A stretch of 64,000 bases of DNA from a virus: IMG/VR virus record IMGVR_UViG_3300031521_000030, positions 33,129 to 97,128 of that record, one strand, 5' to 3'. Made by a program: the position numbers and the translations under genes. Numbering within the stretch: the stretch's first letter is position 1; the number at the start of each line of letters is the position of its first letter. This document shows positions 41,204-49,050 of the stretch, one piece after another. The notes below the pieces were generated by a model. It searched no databases and was not told the DNA's origin. It saw only the letters and a program-made list of their open reading frames with translations.

Positions 41204-41701
41204 ATGGCCCAGCAAATAGCGCAAACCGAAAAGCAATATCTCACATCCGAACGGGATGTTGTGGACCGCTCCAAGAAATGCACTTGCTGTAAAGTATGGA
41301 AGCCTCGAACTTCGTTCTGCAAAAATAGGGCGAAGTTTGATGGGCTCTCCGGGGAGTGCCGTGAGTGTAGCAAGGCAAGGGTGTCTGCATGGCAAAAAGA
41401 TAATCCCGCGCTAGTCACCGCAAGGAGCATCAAGTGGAATAAGGAGCACCCAGAACGTAGGAAAAGCACACGCCTACATTCCCGTTATGAAATTACCTTA
41501 GACCAGTTCAACTGGCTACTGGCTTCTCAAGGTGGTGGGTGTGCTATTTGCTCCCAAGTGGCCCCTAAAATGGTGGTAGACCATGACCACATCACAGAAA
41601 AGGTGCGCGGCATTTTGTGTCACTCTTGCAACATTGCCATCGGACACTTTCGGGATAATACTCTGCTTTTAACTAAAGCAATTGCCTACCTACAAAAATG
41701 A
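41204..41701 (+). CDS. endonuclease VII-type HNH with tail-protein-X N-terminus
   Basis: A 165-residue protein. Residues 6-22 are AQTEKQYLTSERDVVDR, nearly identical to residues 5-21 of the next protein. A Cys-rich ribbon follows (CTCCK ... FCKNR ... CRECSKAR). The catalytic domain is of recombination endonuclease VII type: CAIC (113-116), VDHDH (125-129), RGILCHSCNIAIGH (135-148). The stop overlaps the next start by 4 bases. The codons are less GC-rich than those of the neighbours, in keeping with a mobile gene. Confidence 0.9.
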   Translation: MAQQIAQTEKQYLTSERDVVDRSKKCTCCKVWKPRTSFCKNRAKFDGLSGECRECSKARVSAWQKDNPALVTARSIKWNKEHPERRKSTRLHSRYEITLDQFNWLLASQGGGCAICSQVAPKMVVDHDHITEKVRGILCHSCNIAIGHFRDNTLLLTKAIAYLQK

Positions 41702-42420
41702 CCATTATTGCCCAAACTGAGAAGCAGTATCTTACCAGCGAACGGGATGTCATAGATAGGGTGTGCTGGGACTTTTATGGATCAACGCAAGGGACCGCCG
41801 AGGCCGTTTATAGGCGCAACACATTCCTGTCCCGCTATCCCGCCGTCTTGCCCCCCGGTTTGGTTATCACCCTGCCGGTGGTGAGCTTGACGGCCCTTCG
41901 CCAAGTGCGGGAGTTGTGGGATTATGGCACCGTCAAGAAGTCGGATGCGGGCCGGGTTGCAGCGACGGTTGACAACCGCCTATCCGCCGCACAAAGCGCG
42001 TTGAACCATTACCGGGCAACCAAGTATTCTCTGCCCGCCTCCGAGGTTGTGGACGATGTAAAGGAACTGACCGAGGCCGAATGGTTGGGCGTCTATTACA
42101 AGACGGCCTCCGGCACTTGGAAACAGGCCCGCATGCACAAGAGCAACCTTCAATTCGAGGGCGATGCGGATAACCTTTCCGTGCGGGTCCAATCCTTGGA
42201 GGAGAGCCTAACCCGGTTCAACCTCATGGAGTTTGTCCCCGCCGGGGCCGCCCGGTTGGAGGTCCAAGATAGCGTCGTTCGCATGGTGTTCGACCGCTCC
42301 AAATTTGCAATGTCCGATGCGGAACTTGAGCAGGTCCTCCGGCCAATGTTCCCGCAATACACGCTTGAAACCTGCCAAGGCGACGTTCAGGTTATTGGCC
42401 CGATTCCCCGCCGGTTCTAA
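41698..42420 (+). CDS. tail protein X-like baseplate protein
   Basis: A 240-residue protein. RVCWDFYGSTQGTAEAVYRRN and RYPAVLPPGLVITLP match P2 gpX-type (LysM-like) tail proteins, but it is much longer than P2 gpX (about 70 residues). The extra C-terminal domain is unrecognised. The first 21 residues contain AQTEKQYLTSERDVIDR, duplicated in the upstream HNH gene with mostly different codons. This suggests the 5' end was replaced when the HNH gene arrived. Confidence 0.8.
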   Translation: MTIIAQTEKQYLTSERDVIDRVCWDFYGSTQGTAEAVYRRNTFLSRYPAVLPPGLVITLPVVSLTALRQVRELWDYGTVKKSDAGRVAATVDNRLSAAQSALNHYRATKYSLPASEVVDDVKELTEAEWLGVYYKTASGTWKQARMHKSNLQFEGDADNLSVRVQSLEESLTRFNLMEFVPAGAARLEVQDSVVRMVFDRSKFAMSDAELEQVLRPMFPQYTLETCQGDVQVIGPIPRRF

Positions 42421-42423
42421 GCT

Positions 42424-44388
42424 ATGAACTCTGGCTCCACCGCTCGTCTTATCCAGCCGGACAGCAAAGGCGTTTGCTGCGGTTGCCGCCCCGATTGGTC
42501 TGATTGTTACACGGTTCGCCCCTTTGACCCCTTCGACTTTATGTTGGTCGAGGTGCGTTGGGATGGGGACGGCGGGCAAGACTTGGATACCCGAATGTTC
42601 CTTGCCGATGCCGGGCATAAGGCGACCAACGCTCTCGAAGATTCCAAACGCACCATCGGTTGGTGCAAGGAGGACTCCGTTGGGGCCGATAGCAACCCCC
42701 TCATCATTTGGGGCTGCGATAACATGGGGACGGGGGCCGAGGCGATGTTGGTTATGCTCTGCAACTTGCGGGGCCAGCAACCCACCCCCAAGCCAATCAC
42801 CATCGACCTATCCGCCTTCTGGTATGGCAAGCGGGCCTCCGGGGATATTACCATCCGCATCCGAACCTACGCGAGTGATTGGGCATCGGGGTCCGGGCTC
42901 AAACCGGCCAACCTTCGCTACTACAACCCCCGGCTGGTTGAGGATATTCTCTTCATCGGCAATATCTTCGATGAGAGCCAAAGCTGCGGGGCGGGTGAGT
43001 TCCTCGGGTTTTTCCAATACCAACCCACAACCGGGCAAACAACTTTCGCAAGCAACCGCTGCGAGCTAAAAAGCCACGTCGTTGCAATCTGCGGCCTGAA
43101 CGACCCCGAGGGGGTTTCGGCCACTGTCACCGCAACCTACAACAACATAGGTTACGGGGCCGGTTGTGGGCCGGGATGGCATCTTTATGGATCATTAACC
43201 GCCCACGTCGCGGGGGACTTCCTATTGCCATCCTACGACAATAGCGAGGCAACCGGGCTCTCTAATGTTGGGGATATGGTTTGCAACCTGCACCATAACA
43301 ACTGCCGTCTATCCCTTGGCGTCTCGGCCTTTGTAAGCACCGAGTCGGCTTGTGCCTTGGCCGTCCGCCTATCGGCTGCGGTTGTCCCGGCGGCGGTTGG
43401 TGGCAAGCTGCTCTGCGGGGTTGAGGGGCCGGAATGCGCGGGCATGCTTTCACTGGATAAAGTCCTCAACCTCGACAACAACGCGGACCTCTTCGCGGGG
43501 CACCATCTTTATGAGGTCGTGGATGACTACGGTGGCACTTGGTCCTTCGACATCGTGCTTACCCCAATAGGCGGGGACGGGCATGATCGCTCGACCGACC
43601 TCTCCGTTGCCAACCAGTTCACCGCCGAGCATGGTTGGCAGTTCCTTGCCGGATGCGTCGGGCGCACCGGGGTCACCGTGGATATTCTCGACCCCTCGCA
43701 CACGGCTTGCCGCTTCCCCTCGGAAGGCCCCACCGGCATGGGCTTCCTTGTCCGGGTATCCCTTGTGCTTGGCATCAAGTCCCCCGCCGTGGACATCTCT
43801 GTAACCTTTGCTGGGCAAACCATTGTCATCCCCAAAGTCCGCTCTGGCTACACCGGGAGCTTGGCCTTTTCTGCAAGCGTATCCGCAACGGATACCCTCA
43901 CGGCAACCGTAACGGTGGTGGTTCTTGACCAAACATTTACCGGAACCGATAGTTGGACGCTACCCGCGTGCTATTGCCCTGAATGTGATTGCCCGCCGAG
44001 CAACGAGGGCCGCGATTCCCGGTGCGAGGCTTGCCCGGAATGCCCACACTTTTATTGCACTCCGGGGGTCTACGTCCTAACAAGCACACGAACCTGCACC
44101 GTAACAGGGCCATACGGCTGCAATGGTGCCTATGATTGTGCCGGGCTTGGTGAGACTCTGGATATGAGTGAGTTCACCGCCTCCGGTTGGGCAGGGTCTT
44201 GCAACCGCACACGAGGATGGACTCTGAAAGATGCCACCTACCCGGTGTGGGGTAGTGACGAGGGCTATCCAATACTGGCGGGGTCCGTAAGCTCGGGTGG
44301 CACATTGGAGGGACTCCCTTCTAGCTGGACGGACGGTAGCGGCCTCTGCTACGCATGCACACCAACACTACGACTCACCGTTTACTAA
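42424..44388 (+). CDS. Cys-rich tail-associated protein
   Basis: A 654-residue protein with an exceptional number of cysteines, from GVCCGCRPDWSDCY at the start to a dense cluster near CYCPECDCPP and CEACPECPHFYC. The rest is strand-rich. Its place in the tail region suggests a virion surface protein, such as an adhesin, stabilised by disulfides or metals. No family is recognised. It overlaps the next gene by one base. Confidence 0.65.
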   Translation: MNSGSTARLIQPDSKGVCCGCRPDWSDCYTVRPFDPFDFMLVEVRWDGDGGQDLDTRMFLADAGHKATNALEDSKRTIGWCKEDSVGADSNPLIIWGCDNMGTGAEAMLVMLCNLRGQQPTPKPITIDLSAFWYGKRASGDITIRIRTYASDWASGSGLKPANLRYYNPRLVEDILFIGNIFDESQSCGAGEFLGFFQYQPTTGQTTFASNRCELKSHVVAICGLNDPEGVSATVTATYNNIGYGAGCGPGWHLYGSLTAHVAGDFLLPSYDNSEATGLSNVGDMVCNLHHNNCRLSLGVSAFVSTESACALAVRLSAAVVPAAVGGKLLCGVEGPECAGMLSLDKVLNLDNNADLFAGHHLYEVVDDYGGTWSFDIVLTPIGGDGHDRSTDLSVANQFTAEHGWQFLAGCVGRTGVTVDILDPSHTACRFPSEGPTGMGFLVRVSLVLGIKSPAVDISVTFAGQTIVIPKVRSGYTGSLAFSASVSATDTLTATVTVVVLDQTFTGTDSWTLPACYCPECDCPPSNEGRDSRCEACPECPHFYCTPGVYVLTSTRTCTVTGPYGCNGAYDCAGLGETLDMSEFTASGWAGSCNRTRGWTLKDATYPVWGSDEGYPILAGSVSSGGTLEGLPSSWTDGSGLCYACTPTLRLTVY

Positions 44389-45071
44389 TGAACCTCCGAA
44401 CTATCCAAGATATGCACATGCCCTTCCTCTTTGAGAAGGGGGGCACGGTTGCAATGTTGTCGGGCCTCCATTGTGAGTTCGTGGCGAGTGAGGGCTGGCG
44501 CACCATTCTGTTCCCTGATGCCTTGCAAGGGGACTTCACCGATGTAGTTTGGCCCCACCCCGAAGCCATGGAGTGCTCGCCTATTATGGTCGGGGATAGG
44601 ATGCAGATAATTTGCACCATTGGCACCGATAGGAAGGTGATGGCTTCGGATTCCTGCCTCATTCTGCCCCCATGGGCTTCGGGCCACTTCGGTTGGTATG
44701 CCCCGGACATCTCTGTATGGTCCGTCTTTGGCCCCGAAGGGGAACCGATGATCGGTTGGGAGGTAGCCGGGCAACCATTGCAGACCCTCGGCTTTGGGCT
44801 AACCAAAGCATACCGCATCTACCGGGTTGTGCCGGTGACCGACCGCCCCCTCCATGCGTTGGTAACCCTGCTTGCCAACCAGAGGGACTACCATACTTTT
44901 CTTGTCTCCTTAGATGATGACCCGAAGGTGCATGAACTGCTCATAGACGGCGGGCCGGTTTATAAATCATCCCTGCTTGGCGGCCTATGCGCCCACGCCA
45001 TACTCACCGGGAGCACTCGGGAGGTTTGCATCTCGGATTCCTACTCCTTGGAGCCCCTTGCCCTGCCATGA
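44388..45071 (+). CDS. hypothetical protein of the tail region
   Basis: A 227-residue protein. Start overlaps the upstream stop (TAATG); end overlaps the next gene (ATGA). The sequence alternates short strands and Trp/Pro turns (WASGHFGWYAPDISVW), suggesting a beta-propeller- or sandwich-like fold. Function unknown. Confidence 0.6.
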   Translation: MNLRTIQDMHMPFLFEKGGTVAMLSGLHCEFVASEGWRTILFPDALQGDFTDVVWPHPEAMECSPIMVGDRMQIICTIGTDRKVMASDSCLILPPWASGHFGWYAPDISVWSVFGPEGEPMIGWEVAGQPLQTLGFGLTKAYRIYRVVPVTDRPLHALVTLLANQRDYHTFLVSLDDDPKVHELLIDGGPVYKSSLLGGLCAHAILTGSTREVCISDSYSLEPLALP

Positions 45072-45502
45072 GAGAACGCCTAATTAGCAACGGTAAACTG
45101 GTTGTCGATTTGATAGACGGCCAACCCGCCGCCATGCTCCCAACCGCCCCCCGCAAAACAACCGCTGCTGATGTCCGCCGGTTCATAAGCACGGTGGCAA
45201 GGGCGGCCATGACCCTCCAACCGTTGGAGTCTCAAGGGGAGGCCAACCGCCGGGCGCATATTTGTGCAACCTGCCCGCTTAACGTCCCCATTGAGGGGTG
45301 CGAGGTTTGCAAATCTGCTCTGCGCAAGGTCAGTGAATACATAGGCGACCGTAAGGTTGACGACTGCAACTTGTTGCAGGGATGCGGGGTTTGCGGCTGC
45401 GAATTGCGTTTGGCCGTATGGGTCAACCTCCGCGCACAGCAAGAAGCCATGGACCTTCCCACCAATGCCCTCTTCCCGAACCACTGTTGGAAGAAGAGGT
45501 GA
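45068..45502 (+). CDS. zinc-ribbon protein of the tail region
   Basis: A 144-residue protein. The second half has HICATCPLN, GCEVCKSA and DDCNLLQGCGVCGCEL, then NHCWKK, so two or more zinc sites are likely. Similar Cys-rich proteins accompany tail genes of some myoviruses without known function. A dyad lies in the coding sequence at the LLQ codons. The stop overlaps a small hairpin. Confidence 0.65.
   Translation: MRERLISNGKLVVDLIDGQPAAMLPTAPRKTTAADVRRFISTVARAAMTLQPLESQGEANRRAHICATCPLNVPIEGCEVCKSALRKVSEYIGDRKVDDCNLLQGCGVCGCELRLAVWVNLRAQQEAMDLPTNALFPNHCWKKR
45365..45378. repeat. dispersed dyad site 16 (TT centre)
   Basis: Exact copy inside the zinc-ribbon gene. Confidence 0.85.
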
Positions 45503-45513
45503 CCTCTCTTTTT
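45494..45513 (+). terminator. weak terminator before tail sheath gene
   Basis: AGAGG-TGA-CCTCT followed by CTTTTT; the stop codon of the zinc-ribbon gene forms the loop. The stem is only 5 bp. Confidence 0.4.
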
Positions 45514-45578
45514 GATTGCAAGCAAAAACCTAGCTGATATTTTCAAGCCTAACCTCTACAAAACCGAAGACACCACCT

Positions 45579-47138
45579 ATGAGCCTACAATTCCTTCACG
45601 GGGTCGATACCATTGAGGTAAACGACGAAACGCGGGTCATCCGCACCGCTAAATCCTCCGTAATCGGCATTGTCGGCACGGCAGGACAAGGCCCCATCAA
45701 CACGGCCACCCTCCTCACTGGTTCGACCCGTGCGGCAACCTCCACGTTCGGCCCGCTGCGGGACAACGGGTTTACCATTCCCCAAGCCCTTGATTCCTTT
45801 TTCAAGCAGGGCGACAATAGCGGGGCAACGGTGGTGGTCATCAATGTCTGCGACCCGGCGGTTCATAATGCCGACGAGGTTGATGATGTGGTCACTTTCG
45901 GCGTGGGCAACACGGCCAAACTCTCCCGGCAACACATCAGCATGGTTGCTCTGGATGCGGCTATTAGCGGCCCCGTAACGGCGACTGTGGCCGGTGCATT
46001 GCCCACCTTGCCCGTTGGTTGCACGGACATCGTTCTAACCACGGTAGCCGGGGCACCCGTCCTAGCCGCTGCGGTTGTGCTGGGGGGCAAGTATATCCTC
46101 AGTTATTCGGCAACCCTTATCGAAGGGGCAGACTTCACAGTTGATGTATCCAATGGGGTGCTCACCCGCCCGGTTGATGGTTCCTCCATCATCCCCAAGG
46201 CAACGGTGTCCGCAAGCTACACCTACGTTGATGCGTCTGCCGTAACCGAATCGGACATCATCGGCATGGTTGACGAGTTGGGCAACACCTCGGGTATCAA
46301 GGCGCTCTATGGTGCCAAGGCCAAGGTTTTTGTCCAGCCCCGCATTTTGCTGGCCCCCAAGTTCACTGGCACGAAACCAACCCTCGTTACCCGCAATGCG
46401 GTGGTAACCGAGTTGGAAGTTGCAGCCCTCAAACTCGGCGGCATCTACTGCGCGGATTGCCCGGACACCTCCAAGGAGGCAGCGGTTGCCCATCGCTCCG
46501 ACTTCGGCGGGTTGGGTTACTTCCATTACCCTGATTTCCTCACGCTCTCCCCGGAAGGCGATGGCACCTACACAACCCTCCTCGCTTCGGTCATCTTGGC
46601 CGGTGTCATGGCTGCGGTTGATCGGTCGGCCACCGAGGGCTTCCATGTTAGCCCATCCAACCACACCATCAACGGCGTGCTCGGGCTGACCAAGGATGTC
46701 GATTTCAACATCAACGATTCTGAAACCGCTGCCAATTACCTCAACGCGAACTTCGTTGCAACGTCCATCCACGTTGACAACTTTCTGCTTTGGGGCAACC
46801 GGCTCGCCAACGGGGAGTTCATCAACCGTCGCCGGACAGCGCAGATGGTCAACGAGTCTATCCTCTATGCCCATCTGTGGGCGGTGGATCGCAACATTGG
46901 CAAGGGCTACGTGGAGCAGGTTGTCAATGGCGTTAAGGAATACCTCCGGCAGTTGAAAAACCGGGAGGTCATCCTTGGGGGCACCGCATGGGCGGACAAG
47001 GAAATCAACACCCCTTCGGTTATTGGCAACGGGGAACTGTTCATCGACTATGATTTCGGTGGCCCAACCCCGGCGGAACACATCCACTTCCGGGCGCACC
47101 TCACGGACAAATATGTGGCGGCCATCTTCGACATCTAA
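45579..47138 (+). CDS. tail sheath protein (gpFI-like)
   Basis: A 519-residue protein. The start (FLHGVDTIEVNDETRVIRTAKSSVIGIVGTA) and the C-terminal domain (GVLGLTKDVDFNINDSETAANYLNA; RIDSNGF-like NGEFINRRRTAQMV; VKEYLRQLKNREVILGG) are typical of contractile sheath proteins. It forms the outer tube that contracts on infection. The 76-base gap upstream is A/T-richer and may hold a late promoter; no consensus fits well. Confidence 0.93.
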   Translation: MSLQFLHGVDTIEVNDETRVIRTAKSSVIGIVGTAGQGPINTATLLTGSTRAATSTFGPLRDNGFTIPQALDSFFKQGDNSGATVVVINVCDPAVHNADEVDDVVTFGVGNTAKLSRQHISMVALDAAISGPVTATVAGALPTLPVGCTDIVLTTVAGAPVLAAAVVLGGKYILSYSATLIEGADFTVDVSNGVLTRPVDGSSIIPKATVSASYTYVDASAVTESDIIGMVDELGNTSGIKALYGAKAKVFVQPRILLAPKFTGTKPTLVTRNAVVTELEVAALKLGGIYCADCPDTSKEAAVAHRSDFGGLGYFHYPDFLTLSPEGDGTYTTLLASVILAGVMAAVDRSATEGFHVSPSNHTINGVLGLTKDVDFNINDSETAANYLNANFVATSIHVDNFLLWGNRLANGEFINRRRTAQMVNESILYAHLWAVDRNIGKGYVEQVVNGVKEYLRQLKNREVILGGTAWADKEINTPSVIGNGELFIDYDFGGPTPAEHIHFRAHLTDKYVAAIFDI

Positions 47139-47175
47139 CCAACCGCCCAACGCAACCCAAATCTGACTTACCTAT

Positions 47176-47685
47176 ATGGCTGCTCAAATTCCAAAAATCA
47201 TCCGAAACTTCAACATCATGGTCGATGGTGTGGGTTGTGCTGGCCTCTGCGATGAGGTCGAACTCCCCGCCCTGACCATCAAGACCGACGACCACCGGGG
47301 CGCGGGCATGGACATCCCCATTGAGATGGACATGGGCATGGAGAAACTCACCATGAAAATGACCTTCGCCGAGCATCTGCAATCGGTTTACCGCCAATTT
47401 GGCCTCATCAATGGCAATGCCGTGGGTGTCACCTTCCGGGCGGCTAAGACCGATGGACAGACGGCAGAGGGCATTGAGGTTGTGGCTCGGGGCTCCTATA
47501 AGGAGATTCCCGGTGCCAAGGTCAAGGCGGGGGATAAATCCCTGCTAGAAGCCACCCTCAACCTGCGCTACTACCGCCTGACTATCGCGGGGCAAGTCCT
47601 CATCGAGATTGATGCGGAGGCCGGTATCCGTATCATCGACGGTGTGGACCAACTGCAAGCCGTCCGCGACCTCATCAGCATCTAA
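47176..47685 (+). CDS. tail tube protein (gpFII-like)
   Basis: A 169-residue protein. IPKIIRNFNIMVDGVGCAGLCDEVELPAL and EMDMGMEKLTMKMTFAEH are characteristic of P2 gpFII/major tail tube proteins. It forms the inner tube inside the sheath. Order sheath-tube-chaperone-tape measure is conserved. Confidence 0.93.
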   Translation: MAAQIPKIIRNFNIMVDGVGCAGLCDEVELPALTIKTDDHRGAGMDIPIEMDMGMEKLTMKMTFAEHLQSVYRQFGLINGNAVGVTFRAAKTDGQTAEGIEVVARGSYKEIPGAKVKAGDKSLLEATLNLRYYRLTIAGQVLIEIDAEAGIRIIDGVDQLQAVRDLISI

Positions 47686-47712
47686 GCCGACTGAGAAATC
47701 CAATTGTTGCAG

Positions 47713-47741
47713 GTTGCACCGGGCCATAAATCCGGTGCAAC
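47713..47741. repeat. 10-bp inverted repeat
   Basis: GTTGCACCGG, 9-base loop GCCATAAAT, CCGGTGCAAC. The right arm runs into dyad site 17, and another half-site (GTTGCA) lies upstream, so three half-sites are clustered. Either a hairpin in mRNA or a high-affinity operator. Confidence 0.6.
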
Positions 47742-47749
47742 TTGTTGCA
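47736..47749. repeat. dispersed dyad site 17 (TT centre)
   Basis: Exact copy overlapping the right arm of the inverted repeat before the tail chaperone gene. Confidence 0.85.
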
Positions 47750-47775
47750 GTTTAACCCAAAACGAGCACACGAAT

Positions 47776-48123
47776 ATGAGCGAAACAACATCGGCCCCCG
47801 AGGCCCCAAGCGCACGCAACCGCAGCAAAGCAACAACCATCCCCGCAACCGTGGACCCCATGGCAAGCGAGGCGGTGGTTAAGCTGGCCTTCCCTATCAA
47901 AGTGGCGGGCACCCTAACCTCTGAACTCACCGTCCGCCGTCCCAAGTTAAAGGACCGGCTGAATGTCTCCCTTAGCACCGAGATGACCGCCGACCAGCAA
48001 GAGGCGCTTATCATCGCCAACACGGCGGGGCTTTCCTTGGATGAACTCGAACAACTTGACCTCTCCGACTTCAACCGGGTGCAGGGGGTATTTCAGGTTT
48101 TTCTAAGTGCTCGTCCAAGCTAA
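47776..48123 (+). CDS. tail assembly chaperone, short form
   Basis: A 115-residue protein of the Mu gp41/gpE-like tail assembly family. LAFPIKVAGTLTSELTVRRPKLKDRL and GLSLDELEQLDLSDFNRVQGVFQVF are the family core. It coats the tape measure before tube assembly. As in most long-tailed phages, an extended form made by frameshifting is expected and its reading frame is present. Confidence 0.88.
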   Translation: MSETTSAPEAPSARNRSKATTIPATVDPMASEAVVKLAFPIKVAGTLTSELTVRRPKLKDRLNVSLSTEMTADQQEALIIANTAGLSLDELEQLDLSDFNRVQGVFQVFLSARPS

Positions 48124-48254
48124 TCAGGCGAATGGTGCTCCTCCTAACCGAAAACCGGGGAGGGCTTGAGCACTTCCTTGAGATGGACGAGCAAACATTC
48201 CTTGCATGGTGGGAAGATTGGCAGGACATCATGCGTGCAAGACATAAAAACTAA
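47776..48254 (+). CDS. tail assembly chaperone, -1 frameshift product
   Basis: The -1 frame is open before the short form ends and continues SKLIRRMVLLLTENRGGLEH, then FLEMDEQTFLAWWEDWQDIM, to TAA at 48252-48254. This is the expected C-terminal extension of gpE/gp41-type chaperones (M-x-x-x-x-F-x-x-W). Slip candidates are the T run in GTT TTT C (48098-48102) and the five G at 48084-48088. Stretches on both sides of the only in-frame ATG (48132) look like one domain, which favours frameshifting over a separate gene. Confidence 0.75.
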
Positions 48255-48347
48255 CTGACAAGGGCATACCTTTCGCCATAGACTGCCCGGCAATACTCGC
48301 TATGAATCAAACGTATGGGATGGAGTTTTAACCGACTTCATCCCATT

Positions 48348-49049
48348 ATGTTTTCCATGATCATCTACAAGGCAACCAACCTACTCAACGGTCGGGTGTA
48401 TGTTGGCCAAACCATAGGGACACTGGCCCAACGCAAGGGGCAGCATTACAAACAGGCCCGGTATGCAGCAAAGCGGGGGGCACGCCGTTCTGCATTCGCT
48501 AAGGCCCTTCTGGCTTCCCCTGTGGCCGCCTTTGCTTGGGAGGTGGTCGCAACCGCTGGTAACCAGAAGGATTTGGATGCCTTGGAGGACCAGTTTATAA
48601 CCAAGTTTGATTCCATGGTTGAGGGGTCGGGCTACAACCACCGCCGGGGTGGCAATGGCGGTAAAGCATCACCCACGGCAATAGCCAACATGCGTGCAGC
48701 CAAAGTAGGGAAGTGCCCCACTATGGCAACCAGAGACAAACTAAGCAGGGCCAAGAAGCGGCTCCGGGGAAGTCGCCTAAGTATGCGAGCTATGGCCGAA
48801 ATTCGTAGCAACCCTTTAGGACTCTCCCAAACGCAACTTGCTCGAAAACTTGGGGTTGATCCCTCCTACGTGAGCATTCTGCAACGCGGGGTTAAACCCA
48901 AACTTTGCATTTCCCAAGAGCTTAGAGATCGGATAGAGTTCGGCTATGTCAAGCAAAACCCCGAATGCCTAACCCAAGCCCAACTGGCTAAAAAATTCCA
49001 AACGAATACGACCGTGATTAGTTGGATACAGCGCGAGAGGATTATTTAA
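48348..49049 (+). CDS. GIY-YIG homing endonuclease
   Basis: A 233-residue protein. IIYKATNLLNGRVYVGQT is the GIY-YIG start, followed by the conserved Arg region (LAQRKGQHYKQA) and the Glu in LEDQFITKFD. A NUMOD3-like segment (SPTAIANMRAAKVGK) and two helix-turn-helix units (LSQTQLARKLGVDPSYVSIL; LTQAQLAKKFQTNTTVISWI) bind DNA. It sits between chaperone and tape measure genes and shows no terminal mimicry of either. ATG 48348 or 48357 may be the start. Less GC-rich codon use marks it as mobile. Confidence 0.9.
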   Translation: MFSMIIYKATNLLNGRVYVGQTIGTLAQRKGQHYKQARYAAKRGARRSAFAKALLASPVAAFAWEVVATAGNQKDLDALEDQFITKFDSMVEGSGYNHRRGGNGGKASPTAIANMRAAKVGKCPTMATRDKLSRAKKRLRGSRLSMRAMAEIRSNPLGLSQTQLARKLGVDPSYVSILQRGVKPKLCISQELRDRIEFGYVKQNPECLTQAQLAKKFQTNTTVISWIQRERII

Positions 49050-49050
49050 A

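Noticed and set aside
45503-45578. Late sigma-70 promoter before the tail sheath gene
   Set aside because: TTGATT/TTGCAA and TGATAT/TATTTT combinations exist, but none gives both good boxes and a 17-base spacing.
48348-49049. Terminal mimicry by the GIY-YIG gene
   Set aside because: I compared its ends with the chaperone extension and the tape measure start and found no shared peptide.
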